In this document: positions 13,032 to 21,368 of the stretch, piece after piece
Layout: every line of letters starts with the position of its first letter
How positions within the stretch are numbered: the stretch's first letter is position 1
Assembly (NCBI RefSeq): GCF_042033325.1
Contig: NZ_CP160095.1
Length of the DNA: 64,000 nucleotides
Source: Sneathia sanguinegens
Lineage (GTDB): Bacteria > Fusobacteriota > Fusobacteriia > Fusobacteriales > Leptotrichiaceae
Strand: one strand, 5' to 3'
Notes under the pieces: generated by a model
The model's input: only the letters and a program-made list of their open reading frames with translations
What the model was told of the DNA's origin: nothing
Databases searched by the model: none
Program-made: the position numbers and the translations under genes

Positions 13032-13144
13032 AAACTTGGTGGCAAAGCTATAGGGGTACACCTAGCAACATACCGAACCTAGAAGTTAAGCCTATATACG
13101 CCTAAAATACTCAGTAATGGGGAAGATTGGTAACTGCCAAGTTT
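13032..13144 (+). rRNA. rrf: 5S ribosomal RNA, copy 1
   Basis: About 113 nt, closed by AAACTTGG (13032-13039) pairing with CCAAGTTT (13137-13144). The conserved block ACCGAACCTAGAAGTTAAG is present, as is the TATAGG/CCTATA helix. It is separated from copy 2 by only 6 nt. Confidence 0.93.
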
Positions 13145-13150
13145 GTTTTG

Positions 13151-13263
13151 AAATTTGGTGATTTGGCTACAGTGATACACCTAGTAACATACCGAACCTA
13201 GAAGTTAAGACTGTGTGCGTCGAAGATACTCAGAAATGGGGAAAATAGATGATTGCCAAATTT
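13151..13263 (+). rRNA. rrf: 5S ribosomal RNA, copy 2 (diverged)
   Basis: About 113 nt, closed by AAATTTGG (13151-13158) pairing with CCAAATTT (13256-13263). It differs from copy 1 at many positions, but changes in the terminal helix and in helix II (ACAGT with ACTGT) are compensatory, so the fold is kept. ACCGAACCTAGAAGTTAAG is intact. A run of nine T (13261-13269) begins within its last bases and may end the operon. Confidence 0.85.
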
Positions 13264-13284
13264 TTTTTTAAGAAAGGGTTGGGG

Positions 13285-13743
13285 ATGAGAATGAAGTTAA
13301 GTGAGTATTTACATACTGAAAATATTAAGCTTGAACTAACAGCTAATAATAAGGAAGAAGCTTTGAGAGAATTAGCAGGTCTTTTGAAAGATAAGGTAAA
13401 TGATTTTGAAGGCTTTGTATCAGCAATACTAGCTCGTGAAAGTGCTGGGTCTACAGCAATGGAATATGGATTATGCATACCTCATGTTAGAACAAAATAC
13501 GTAAATGAATTTGCAATTGCTGTTGGTACAAAAAAAGAAGGTATAGACTGTGATTTATTAGATAAAAAGAAATCTACTGTATTCTTTTTGATAGCAAGTA
13601 ATGATGAAACAAAATTATTACATTTAGATGCTTTAGTTAAGATTAGTAGATTATTAAAATCAGATGTAGAAACTGATTTACTTTGTAATACTAAATCAAA
13701 AGAAGGATTTATAGAATTAATAAAAAAAATGGAAGAAAAATGA
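13285..13743 (+). CDS. PTS EIIA domain protein (fructose/PtsN type)
   Basis: 152 aa from the ATG at 13285. ATG 13291 is also possible, while the upstream in-frame ATG at 13249 lies inside 5S copy 2 and is rejected. The protein is a single EIIA type-2 domain. The phosphorylated His lies in CIPHVR (~67), preceded by SAGSTAMEYG and followed by the strand KKSTVFFLIAS. Family members take phosphate from HPr, and stand-alone forms are often regulatory (PtsN-like). No EIIB or EIIC genes are adjacent, which favours a regulatory role. It starts ~20 nt after the rRNA operon with no obvious promoter, so it may rely on read-through. Confidence 0.85.
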   Translation: MRMKLSEYLHTENIKLELTANNKEEALRELAGLLKDKVNDFEGFVSAILARESAGSTAMEYGLCIPHVRTKYVNEFAIAVGTKKEGIDCDLLDKKKSTVFFLIASNDETKLLHLDALVKISRLLKSDVETDLLCNTKSKEGFIELIKKMEEK

Positions 13744-13766
13744 CAAAATATTTTGTCATTTTTTTG
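13736..13766 (+). terminator. Rho-independent terminator of the PTS IIA gene
   Basis: A 13-bp palindrome (13736-13748 with 13751-13763) with a 2-nt centre is followed by T. The TGA stop codon (13741-13743) is inside the stem. Confidence 0.75.
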
Positions 13767-13780
13767 ACATAAGGAGCTTT

Positions 13781-14815
13781 ATGTTTTTACATTATGATAT
13801 GGATTGCTTTTTTGCTTCAATTGAAATGAGAGATAGACCTGAATTAAAATCTAAAGCTTTGGTTGTAGGAGATCATGTAGTTGCAACTTGTAACTATATT
13901 GCAAGAAAATATGGAATACATTCTGCAATGACGGTGAGTATGGCAAAAAAAATATTTCCTAAGATTTTAGTTATAACTCCTAGGAAAGAATATTATCTTT
14001 CTATTTCAAAAAAAATACAGGAAGTAATATGCAAAAAATTTAAAAAAGTAAAATTTTTATCCTGTGATGAAGGATATATACAGATTGATATTGATAAAAA
14101 AAATATATATGAATTTAGTTTAAAATTTCAAAAATTAATAGAGGATAAATTTAATTTGCCTGTTTCTATTGGCGTTGGATACAATAGACTTGCTGCTAAA
14201 ATTGCAAGTGAAGTTAATAAGCCAAATGGAATATATGCTATAACAAGCAAGGAAGAGTTTATTGATTATGTATATGATAAAAATGTTAAAATATTTCCAG
14301 GTATAGGAGAAAAGGCAAGAGAAGTATTATATAATTTGAACGTAAGCTATACAAAAGAACTTTATGCAATTTCAAAAGAAGATTTAAGAAAAGCCTTAGG
14401 CAAGGCAAGAGCAGATATGATTTATATGATGATAAGAGGAAATTCAGATGAGTATTTTGATATAGAAAAAATTGAAAAATCTATAAGTAAAGAAAGAACT
14501 TTTTATCCAGCTTTAAAAAATTTTAATGAAATTTATAGAGAACTAGAAAGCCTAGTTGTGGAAATTAGGAGTGAAATTTTATCAAAGAATATTTATCCTT
14601 TAACATTAGTTATAAAGATAAGAAATGAAGAATTTGAAACTATTACAAAAAGTAAAACATTTTTTTCGCCAATTAATGAAAATAGTGATATACTATTACT
14701 AGCTAAAGAGTTATTAATTAATATATATAAAGGTGAAAATATTAGGCTTTTAGGTTTATCAATTAGTAATTTTACAAAGTGTAATTATGAGTATCTTAAA
14801 TTATTTGGAGATTGA
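13781..14815 (+). CDS. dinB: DNA polymerase IV (Y family)
   Basis: 344 aa with AAGGAG 7 nt before the ATG. Y-family catalytic motifs are visible: HYDMDCFFASIE at the N-terminus (metal Asp), ATCNYIARKYGI, SCDEGYIQID (acidic pair ~105) and SIGVGYNRLAAKIASEVNKPNG. A helix-hairpin-helix region (FPGIGEKAREVL) and a little-finger domain follow. Pol IV copies past lesions at the cost of fidelity. It is the first gene of a tightly packed rightward run that continues to the secreted nuclease at 19313. Confidence 0.95.
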   Translation: MFLHYDMDCFFASIEMRDRPELKSKALVVGDHVVATCNYIARKYGIHSAMTVSMAKKIFPKILVITPRKEYYLSISKKIQEVICKKFKKVKFLSCDEGYIQIDIDKKNIYEFSLKFQKLIEDKFNLPVSIGVGYNRLAAKIASEVNKPNGIYAITSKEEFIDYVYDKNVKIFPGIGEKAREVLYNLNVSYTKELYAISKEDLRKALGKARADMIYMMIRGNSDEYFDIEKIEKSISKERTFYPALKNFNEIYRELESLVVEIRSEILSKNIYPLTLVIKIRNEEFETITKSKTFFSPINENSDILLLAKELLINIYKGENIRLLGLSISNFTKCNYEYLKLFGD

Positions 14816-14816
14816 T

Positions 14817-14966
14817 ATGGATTATTATAAAAGATTGATAATAAAGATAATGGAAAGAAGTCTTGTTGGAAATGATGATCATATTTTAAAAAAATTAAAG
14901 CAAGGTCGTGATTTGAATCAAGAAGAAATGAGATATTTAGAAGAATTATTAGATAATATATTATAG
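14817..14966 (+). CDS. Small conserved-looking protein, 49 aa
   Basis: The frame starts with ATG one base after the dinB stop and is preceded by TTTGGAG inside dinB. It ends 10 nt before pepD. The peptide begins MDYYKRLIIKIMERS and ends with an acidic helix RYLEELLDNIL. It is predicted to be mostly helical, with no signal peptide or known motif. Good ribosome site, tight spacing and host-like codons support a real gene; its function is unknown. Confidence 0.6.
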   Translation: MDYYKRLIIKIMERSLVGNDDHILKKLKQGRDLNQEEMRYLEELLDNIL

Positions 14967-14976
14967 GGGAGGAACA

Positions 14977-16443
14977 ATGAATATAGAAAAATTATATCCA
15001 CAAAGAGTATTTCACTATTTTTTAGAAATTTCAAAGATACCAAGAGGTTCTGGAAATGAAAAGCAAGTTAGTGATTATTTAGTATCATTTGCAAAAAAGC
15101 ACAATTTATTTGTTTATCAAGATGAAAATAATAATATCTTAATTAGAAAAGAAGCAACAAAGGGTTATGAAAAATACAAATCTATCTGTATTCAAGGGCA
15201 TATGGACATGGTTTGTGAAAAAAACAAAGAAGTAGAATTTGATTTTGAAAAACAAGGGATAAATGTTTTAATTAAAGATGGCTTTTTAACAGCAGATGGA
15301 ACTACTTTGGGTGCAGATAATGGTATATCTATGGGAATGACTTTAGCAATATTAGAATCAGATACTATTCCTCATCCAAAATTAGAAGTATTAATTACTA
15401 CAGATGAAGAAGTTAGCATGAAGGGTGCAACAAAATTTGATATATCAAAATTAGAATCAGATATTTTGGTTAATATAGATAGTGAAGAATATGGTTCTAT
15501 TTATGTAAGTAGTGCAGGTTGTTCAAGAGTTAGAACATTTTTAGAATTTGATGCTGAAGAAATTGTTTTAAAAGATAATATATACAACTTAGAAATTAAA
15601 GGTTTACAAGGTGGACATAGTGGAGCAGACATACATGAAAATCATGCAAATGCTATAAAAATATTGAATGAAATTTTAAGAAGAGTTTCAATAATGTGTG
15701 ATGTAAATTATGTTAGTATAAATTGTGGAAGTAAAAATAATACTATACCTAGAGAAGGGCAAGTAACTTTTGTTGCAGATGAAAATATTGATAAATTAAA
15801 GGAATATATAGATTTAGCAGTAGATTTATTGAATTATGAATACAAGGCAAGTGAAAGTGGTATGCAAGCTATACTTACTAAAGAAAATTATATGGCACAA
15901 AAACAATTTAGTAAAAAATCAACAGTTAAATTATTAAGATATTTGGAAGGATATTTAACAGGAGTTATTAGATTTTCAAAAGATATAGAAGGTTTGGTAC
16001 AAACATCACTTAATTTGGGTATAATAACAACAATAGATGACGATAAAAAGAAATTTGTAACAGTTAATGCCTTAGTTAGAAGTGGAATTCTTTATGAACA
16101 AGAAGAATTATGTAAATATCTTGTAAATTATGGTGAAAAATATGATAGCAAGACTGTTATAGATGATAGTTGTAATCCTTGGGAATATAGAAAAGACTCA
16201 AAGATAAGAGACTATTTTGCAAGAATTTTTGAAGAACAAACAGGTAAAAAACCTAAGATAGCAGCTATACATGCTGGTCTTGAATGTGGAATTTTCTTTG
16301 AAAAAAATCCTAATTTAGATGTAATTTCTATAGGACCAGATATTAAAAATCCTCATACACCTGATGAAAGAATGAGTATAGAAGCTGTAGGGCAAACTTA
16401 TGAATATTTATTAAAAGCATTGAAGGATTATAACATTGATTAA
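14977..16443 (+). CDS. pepD: Aminoacyl-histidine dipeptidase (M20 family)
   Basis: 488 aa, normal for PepD, with GGGGAGGA before the ATG. Zinc-ligand motifs of clan MH are visible: IQGHMDMVC (~73-81), LGADNGISMG (bridging Asp ~110), TDEEVSMKGA (Glu pair ~139), NIDSEEYGSIYVS, GGHSGADIHENHAN and HTPDERMS near the end. It is a cytosolic enzyme that splits Xaa-His and other dipeptides. It would complement the peptide uptake system at 51384-56621. It overlaps the start of the next gene by 8 nt. Confidence 0.95.
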   Translation: MNIEKLYPQRVFHYFLEISKIPRGSGNEKQVSDYLVSFAKKHNLFVYQDENNNILIRKEATKGYEKYKSICIQGHMDMVCEKNKEVEFDFEKQGINVLIKDGFLTADGTTLGADNGISMGMTLAILESDTIPHPKLEVLITTDEEVSMKGATKFDISKLESDILVNIDSEEYGSIYVSSAGCSRVRTFLEFDAEEIVLKDNIYNLEIKGLQGGHSGADIHENHANAIKILNEILRRVSIMCDVNYVSINCGSKNNTIPREGQVTFVADENIDKLKEYIDLAVDLLNYEYKASESGMQAILTKENYMAQKQFSKKSTVKLLRYLEGYLTGVIRFSKDIEGLVQTSLNLGIITTIDDDKKKFVTVNALVRSGILYEQEELCKYLVNYGEKYDSKTVIDDSCNPWEYRKDSKIRDYFARIFEEQTGKKPKIAAIHAGLECGIFFEKNPNLDVISIGPDIKNPHTPDERMSIEAVGQTYEYLLKALKDYNID

Positions 16444-17515
16444 AATAGATGGTATTGTAGTAGTTGAAGGTAAAGATGATAAAACAGCCCTAAGTAGAGT
16501 AATTGAACCAGAAAAAATATATATATTAAATGGAATGAGTGGAGCAAATCAAAAAAAAATTGACGATTTAAAAAGATTGGCAAAAAATAATAAAATATAT
16601 ATTTTAACAGATCCAGATTATGCTGGTAAAAAAATAAGGGAAAAGATAAATAAGAATATTCCAAATGCTATAAATATATATGCAAATAAATTTTTAGCAA
16701 CAAAAAAGGATAATGTTGGAGTTGAAAATTTAAATGCAGATGATATTTTTGATTTATTTAAAAATATACATGAAGTTGAAAAGAATAAGAAAGATAAATT
16801 TACAATAACAGAATTAATGGATGCAGGACTATTAGTAGGTAATAATAGTAGAATTAAAAGAGAATTACTGGGAGATATTTTGGCTATAGGTTATTGTAAT
16901 GGTAAAAAATTATTGAATTTATTAAACAGTCTTAATATATCAAGAAAAGATTTTGATGCTGCAGTTGAAATAGTAAATAAAATGTATAAATTTAAGGATA
17001 AAAATGCAGCAATATTTGGTAAGTTTTTTCCTGTACATAAGGGACATATTAAATTTATTAAATTAGTTGCAAGATATTGCAAAAATGTATATGTTTTTGT
17101 TTGTTCTGAAACAGAAAGAGATAAAAAATTAAATGAAAAATCAAAATTAGCTAATTTAACGATAAATGATAGAAAAAGATTTGTTGAATTGGAAGTTAAG
17201 GGTTATAAGAATATAAAGGTATTAGAATTAAATGAAGATGGAATAGAGCCATATCCTAATGGCTGGGAAGCTTGGTCAAAAAGAGTTAATGAAAAAATAG
17301 AAAAAAATTCATTAAAGATAGATTGTATTTTTACAAATGAAGTTCAAGATCAAGAAAAGTATAATAAGTATTTTAATATAAAAGCCTATTTATTAGATCC
17401 TAAAAGAGAAGATTATTCTATATCTTCTACAATGATTAGAAATGATCCAGAAAAATATATAGATTATTTTCCAGAAAGTGTAAAAAAGTGGTATTTTAAA
17501 TTTAAGGAGAAATAA
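16436..17515 (+). CDS. Fusion of ribonuclease M5 and NadR-type NMN adenylyltransferase
   Basis: 359 aa from a TTG start at 16436 with AAGGA 8 nt upstream, overlapping pepD. Residues 1-180 match RNase M5 (RnmV): the TOPRIM start GIVVVEGKDD, ILTDPDYAGKKIR, DNVGVENLNADDI, and the C-terminal MDAGLLVG...RELLGDILAIGYCNGKKLL. RNase M5 trims 5S rRNA precursors. Residues ~188-359 match the NadR nucleotidylyltransferase: FGKFFPVHKGH (HxGH type), NEDGIEPYPNGWEAWS, a DPKRED segment and SISSTMIR. That domain makes NAD from NMN and ATP. The ribosylnicotinamide kinase domain of classical NadR is absent, because the protein ends just after the adenylyltransferase. No stop or frameshift separates the parts. 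Domain calls are strong; a functional link between them is speculative. Confidence 0.92.
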   Translation: MIKIDGIVVVEGKDDKTALSRVIEPEKIYILNGMSGANQKKIDDLKRLAKNNKIYILTDPDYAGKKIREKINKNIPNAINIYANKFLATKKDNVGVENLNADDIFDLFKNIHEVEKNKKDKFTITELMDAGLLVGNNSRIKRELLGDILAIGYCNGKKLLNLLNSLNISRKDFDAAVEIVNKMYKFKDKNAAIFGKFFPVHKGHIKFIKLVARYCKNVYVFVCSETERDKKLNEKSKLANLTINDRKRFVELEVKGYKNIKVLELNEDGIEPYPNGWEAWSKRVNEKIEKNSLKIDCIFTNEVQDQEKYNKYFNIKAYLLDPKREDYSISSTMIRNDPEKYIDYFPESVKKWYFKFKEK

Positions 17516-17516
17516 A

Positions 17517-19313
17517 ATGAAATTGAAAGTAATGGCAAGTTTAGTTATGCTATCAAGTATTATTGCTTATTCAGAAACTATTTCTGAAATACAAGGTACA
17601 ACTCATACCTCACCTTATAATAATAAAGAAGTAACAAAGGTAAAAGGTGTAGTTACAGCTATAGTTGGTAAAGGTTTTTATATGCAAAGTTTAAAAGCTG
17701 ATAATAATCAAACAACTTCTGAAGGTATTTATGTAGAAACTAAGGGAGAATTGCCTAATAAGGGTGATTATGTAAGTGTTGATGGGCTTGTAAAAGAAAT
17801 TCAATTTGGAAGACCTAATCCTTCAGATTTAACAGTTACAAGTATACAAGCTAGTAATCTACAACTTATATCTAAAAATCATAAAGTAAAAGCTACAGTA
17901 ATTGATCCACATAAAATACCTAAAAAAGTATATATAGGTAAATTTAATGAAAAGTTGAATATAAAGAAAAATGCGATGGATTATTATGAATTTCTTGAAT
18001 CAATGTTAGTTAAAGTTAATAAACCTATGGTTACAGGTGTATCAGAAGATCATGGAGAAATAAGCGTAGTACCAGAATATGGTAAATATGTAACAAATAA
18101 AACTAATAATGGTGGAATAAGATATACATATGATAATGAACAAACTCAAAGAGTGTTAGTTCAAGATAAATTATTCAAAATAACAGAAGGACCTAGATAT
18201 GATGGTAGATATAAAGATCCAAGTTTTACACCTAATCCAGGAGATGTATTTACAGCTCCAATAGAAGGAATATTAACATATAATTATTCAAATTATAAGC
18301 TAATAAATACAAATGAATTGCCTAAATTAAAGGATATGGGCTTCAAAAGAGATAAAAATAAATTTAATTATGATAAAAATAAATTAAATGTAGTTTCATA
18401 TAATATAGAAAATTTCACTATAGCAGATGGTGGTGAAAAAAGAGTTGAAATTTTAGCAAAACAAGTTAGAGATTATCTTAAAACTCCAGATATCATAGGT
18501 CTAGCAGAAGTTGGAGATGACGATGGAGGTAATGTAAAAGATAGAACTGTAGTATCTTCTGAAAAAACTTTAACTGCTATAGTAAATGAAATAAAGAAAG
18601 TTACTGGAGTAGAATATAAATATATGGTTATAAATCCAGAAGATGGAAAAGATGGTGGTTGGCCAGAAATGCATATTAGAAATGCAATATTATACAGAAC
18701 TGACAAATTAGAAGCACCATATATTAATCAAGGAAATGCAATAGTAGATACAGATATACAAAATGGTAAATTAACATATAATCCAGGTAGATTAGGAAAT
18801 GGTAAAGATTTCTTCAAAGATGTTAGAAAATCTCTTGTTGCACATCTTCAATTAAAAAATAGTAAAAAAGATGTATTTGTTGTAGTAAATCATTTAAAAT
18901 CTAAGAGATTTGATGATAAAATTTATTCAAAGAATCAACCAGTAAAAAGAGCATCTGAAAATTTAAGAATACCTGAAGGGGAATATATAGGAGCATTTTT
19001 AAAGAAAATTAATAAACAAAAACCAAATGCAATAATTTTGTCAATGGGAGACATGAATGACTTTGAATTTTCACCAACTTTAAAGGCAATGAAAACTGAT
19101 GTGATGGTTAGTGCTGTAGAACAATTACCAAAGAATCAAAGACATACATATATATATCAAGGTAATGCACAAGTATTAGATAATTTATTGGTTAATAATA
19201 AATATGCTAAAAAAATGAAAGTAGATATTTTAAATATAAACTCAGAATCAACAAAGGCACAAGGATATTTCAGTGATCATGATCCAATATTTATACAAAT
19301 AGATGTTAAATAA
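17517..19313 (+). CDS. Secreted endonuclease/exonuclease/phosphatase-family nuclease
   Basis: 598 aa with a signal peptide (KLKVMASLVMLSSIIAYS). The N-terminal part (20-280) looks like the OB-fold region of extracellular nucleases of the ExeM/YhcR type (KVKGVVTAIVGKGFYMQS). The C-terminal EEP nuclease domain shows VVSYNIENF (~290), a metal Glu in GLAEVG, KDVRKSLVAHL, VVNHLKS, SMGDMNDFEFSP and the catalytic end FSDHDPIFIQID. It probably degrades extracellular DNA or RNA for nucleotide uptake, or acts on host DNA. It starts one base after the previous stop and uses AAGGAGA. Confidence 0.88.
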   Translation: MKLKVMASLVMLSSIIAYSETISEIQGTTHTSPYNNKEVTKVKGVVTAIVGKGFYMQSLKADNNQTTSEGIYVETKGELPNKGDYVSVDGLVKEIQFGRPNPSDLTVTSIQASNLQLISKNHKVKATVIDPHKIPKKVYIGKFNEKLNIKKNAMDYYEFLESMLVKVNKPMVTGVSEDHGEISVVPEYGKYVTNKTNNGGIRYTYDNEQTQRVLVQDKLFKITEGPRYDGRYKDPSFTPNPGDVFTAPIEGILTYNYSNYKLINTNELPKLKDMGFKRDKNKFNYDKNKLNVVSYNIENFTIADGGEKRVEILAKQVRDYLKTPDIIGLAEVGDDDGGNVKDRTVVSSEKTLTAIVNEIKKVTGVEYKYMVINPEDGKDGGWPEMHIRNAILYRTDKLEAPYINQGNAIVDTDIQNGKLTYNPGRLGNGKDFFKDVRKSLVAHLQLKNSKKDVFVVVNHLKSKRFDDKIYSKNQPVKRASENLRIPEGEYIGAFLKKINKQKPNAIILSMGDMNDFEFSPTLKAMKTDVMVSAVEQLPKNQRHTYIYQGNAQVLDNLLVNNKYAKKMKVDILNINSESTKAQGYFSDHDPIFIQIDVK

Positions 19314-19321
19314 AAAAAAAG

Positions 19322-19352
19322 AAAAACTAGAATTAAATTTCTAGTTTTTTTT
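19322..19352. terminator. Bidirectional terminator between convergent genes
   Basis: An 11-bp stem (19322-19332 with 19339-19349) is flanked by A-runs on one side and T-runs on the other. It can end both the nuclease gene and the leftward permease gene, whose stop codon is at 19351-19353. Confidence 0.85.
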
Positions 19353-20346
19353 ATACTAAATATAGACTATGTGTATAATTTAAAATGACTAACCAAAATA
19401 TCATCATAATAATAGAAATAAAGGTTCCTATTAAAGAAATATTAGAAGCTAGTAAAGCTTCATTATCATATTTAATTGCATAAGAAACAGCAACAGTAGC
19501 TGGAGGAGTTGTAAGCATTATTATTATTGCAACAACAGCTTCATATTTAAAAATAATACCAAAGTAATTAAATAAAATTAATATTACTAAGAAAATAGCT
19601 GGAATTATAATTAAACGGAAAACGCAATATATAATAGTCATTTTTTCCTTTAAAGCTTCCTTTAAGGGTACGGTTGCTAATGTCATTCCTATAGCTAAAA
19701 AGGCTAAAGGAGATGATGTTTCAGCTAAACATTTTAGTACAAAAAATATTGGCTTTGCACTTCTATCTATTCTCAATATTGGAAAAGTATTTTGGAATAT
19801 CCAACAGAATAGACCTAAAAAAGTAGCTATAATAATAGGATTTACTATAATTTTTTTTATATTTTTTCTTTCAAATTTTATACCACTCATCATAACTAAA
19901 CCAAATGTATATAAAAAGACTCTATAACCTATATTGAATATATTAGCATATAAAGTACCAGTAGAACCTATAATTCCATCAATTATTGGAATAGCAAAAA
20001 AAGTTGTAGAACCAAAAGCAGTAAACACTATTAAGGCTTTTTTTAATTTACCCGAATATTTATAATAAAAGACATAGCCTAATAAAATTAACAAAACATA
20101 TGCTATAAAGCTAAAAATTAAGACATTTATTCCTGTTGTAAATGTTTCTTTTTTTATATCTTGCATAAAGGCAGTGAAGGCTAATGCAGGTAGTGTAGCA
20201 CTAAGTGATACACTACTAATTGCATGAGCACAATTATCTGGAACTAAGTTCTCTTTTAAAAGAAAATAACCCAGAAGTATTATAAATATGCTACAAAAAA
20301 TTGCGGATAAAAAACTGGTATTTAATATTATATTCAACTGATTCAT
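19351..20346 (-). CDS. AEC (auxin efflux carrier) family permease, copy 1
   Basis: 331 aa, mostly hydrophobic, with about ten membrane segments arranged in two halves as in the AEC family. Family motifs such as SATLPALAFTAFM and ITTPPATVAVSYAIKY-like segments (here MLTTPPATVAVSYAIKY) are visible. Bacterial members often export or import malate or other organic acids. It is the third gene of a leftward trio, 13 nt after the D-2-hydroxyacid dehydrogenase. It is a close paralogue of the permease at 21369-22364 and has the same length, so the pair arose by duplication. The substrate is inferred to be a 2-hydroxy acid such as D-lactate. Confidence 0.88.
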   Translation of the reverse strand: MNQLNIILNTSFLSAIFCSIFIILLGYFLLKENLVPDNCAHAISSVSLSATLPALAFTAFMQDIKKETFTTGINVLIFSFIAYVLLILLGYVFYYKYSGKLKKALIVFTAFGSTTFFAIPIIDGIIGSTGTLYANIFNIGYRVFLYTFGLVMMSGIKFERKNIKKIIVNPIIIATFLGLFCWIFQNTFPILRIDRSAKPIFFVLKCLAETSSPLAFLAIGMTLATVPLKEALKEKMTIIYCVFRLIIIPAIFLVILILFNYFGIIFKYEAVVAIIIMLTTPPATVAVSYAIKYDNEALLASNISLIGTFISIIMMIFWLVILNYTHSLYLV

Positions 20347-20359
20347 AGAGCCTCTTTCC

Positions 20360-21355
20360 TTATTTTATATTATTTTTACACTTGTCTGTTGTAATATATT
20401 CTTGTAAATTTTCAAAACTTGTTTCTATCATATTAGTAACAGCTTCATCAGTGTATGAACCTATATGTGGTGATAATAGAACCTTAGGATAAAGTTCAAC
20501 TAGAGCTTCAAAGTCTTCATTTTCTATTGTAGAATTTGATAAATCTTTGAAGAAAATTCCAGCTTCTTTATCAACTGTATCAAGACCAGCTCCAGCAAGA
20601 TGACCAGACTTAATTGCAGCTATTAATGCCTTAGTGTCTACAACTTCTCCACGACCAGTATTAATTAATATAGAATTAGGTTTCATTTTTTCAATGAAGT
20701 CCTTATTAACAACTTTACCTTGTTCTTTGATAAAAGGAATATGTAAAGAAATTATATCACTTTTTTGTATAAGTTCTTCCATGCTAACTTGTGTTAAAAT
20801 ATCATCAACATTTTCTTTTTTCATTATGTCATAACCAAGTACAGTTGCTCCTAAACCTTTAAATAATTTTGCTGCTGTGAAACCTATTTTACCTAAACCA
20901 ATTACACCTACTGTACATTTTCTAATTTCTCTTGAGAACATATTAGCTGTACAACGGAAATCTTTTTTAGAAGTTTGACTTGTAGTTAATGCCATATTTC
21001 TAAGTAACATCATAGCATGAGTTATTGCTAATTCAGCTATAGCATTAGGTGAATAAAAAGGTACATATGCTAATTTGAAACCTAAGCTCTTTGCATAAGC
21101 AATATCTATATGATTAACACCAACAGTTCTTGTTAAAACATATTTAACACCTAATTTTTTATAAATATCAAGATTTTCTTTGTTAGCAAAGCAATTACCA
21201 CGAAGAATAACAGCATCAAAACCTTTAGCTAATTCAGCAGTTTCTTTACTATTTAAATATTCAGGTATTAAACTTAATTCAAAATTAAATCTTTCATTTA
21301 TTTTTTTAAAGAATTTTTTTTCAACATCTCTAACACCGTAACATAATACTTTCAT
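20360..21355 (-). CDS. D-2-hydroxyacid dehydrogenase (D-lactate dehydrogenase-like)
   Basis: 331 aa, standard size. The NAD-binding motif VGVIGLGKIGFTAAKLFKG is at ~147-165. The catalytic Arg lies in INTGRGEVVDT, the Glu in the segment following LSNSTIENEDF, and the His in LLSPHIGSYTDEAV. The family reduces 2-keto acids with NADH; D-lactate and D-2-hydroxyisocaproate enzymes both look like this. It is encoded between two paralogous AEC permeases with gaps of 13 nt on each side, which suggests production of a D-hydroxy acid coupled to its transport. Confidence 0.9.
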   Translation of the reverse strand: MKVLCYGVRDVEKKFFKKINERFNFELSLIPEYLNSKETAELAKGFDAVILRGNCFANKENLDIYKKLGVKYVLTRTVGVNHIDIAYAKSLGFKLAYVPFYSPNAIAELAITHAMMLLRNMALTTSQTSKKDFRCTANMFSREIRKCTVGVIGLGKIGFTAAKLFKGLGATVLGYDIMKKENVDDILTQVSMEELIQKSDIISLHIPFIKEQGKVVNKDFIEKMKPNSILINTGRGEVVDTKALIAAIKSGHLAGAGLDTVDKEAGIFFKDLSNSTIENEDFEALVELYPKVLLSPHIGSYTDEAVTNMIETSFENLQEYITTDKCKNNIK

Positions 21356-21368
21356 TTTTTCCTCTTTT

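Noticed and set aside
13249..13284. Upstream start of the PTS IIA gene
   Set aside because: It lies inside 5S copy 2. The ATG at 13285 behind a purine-rich ribosome site is preferred.
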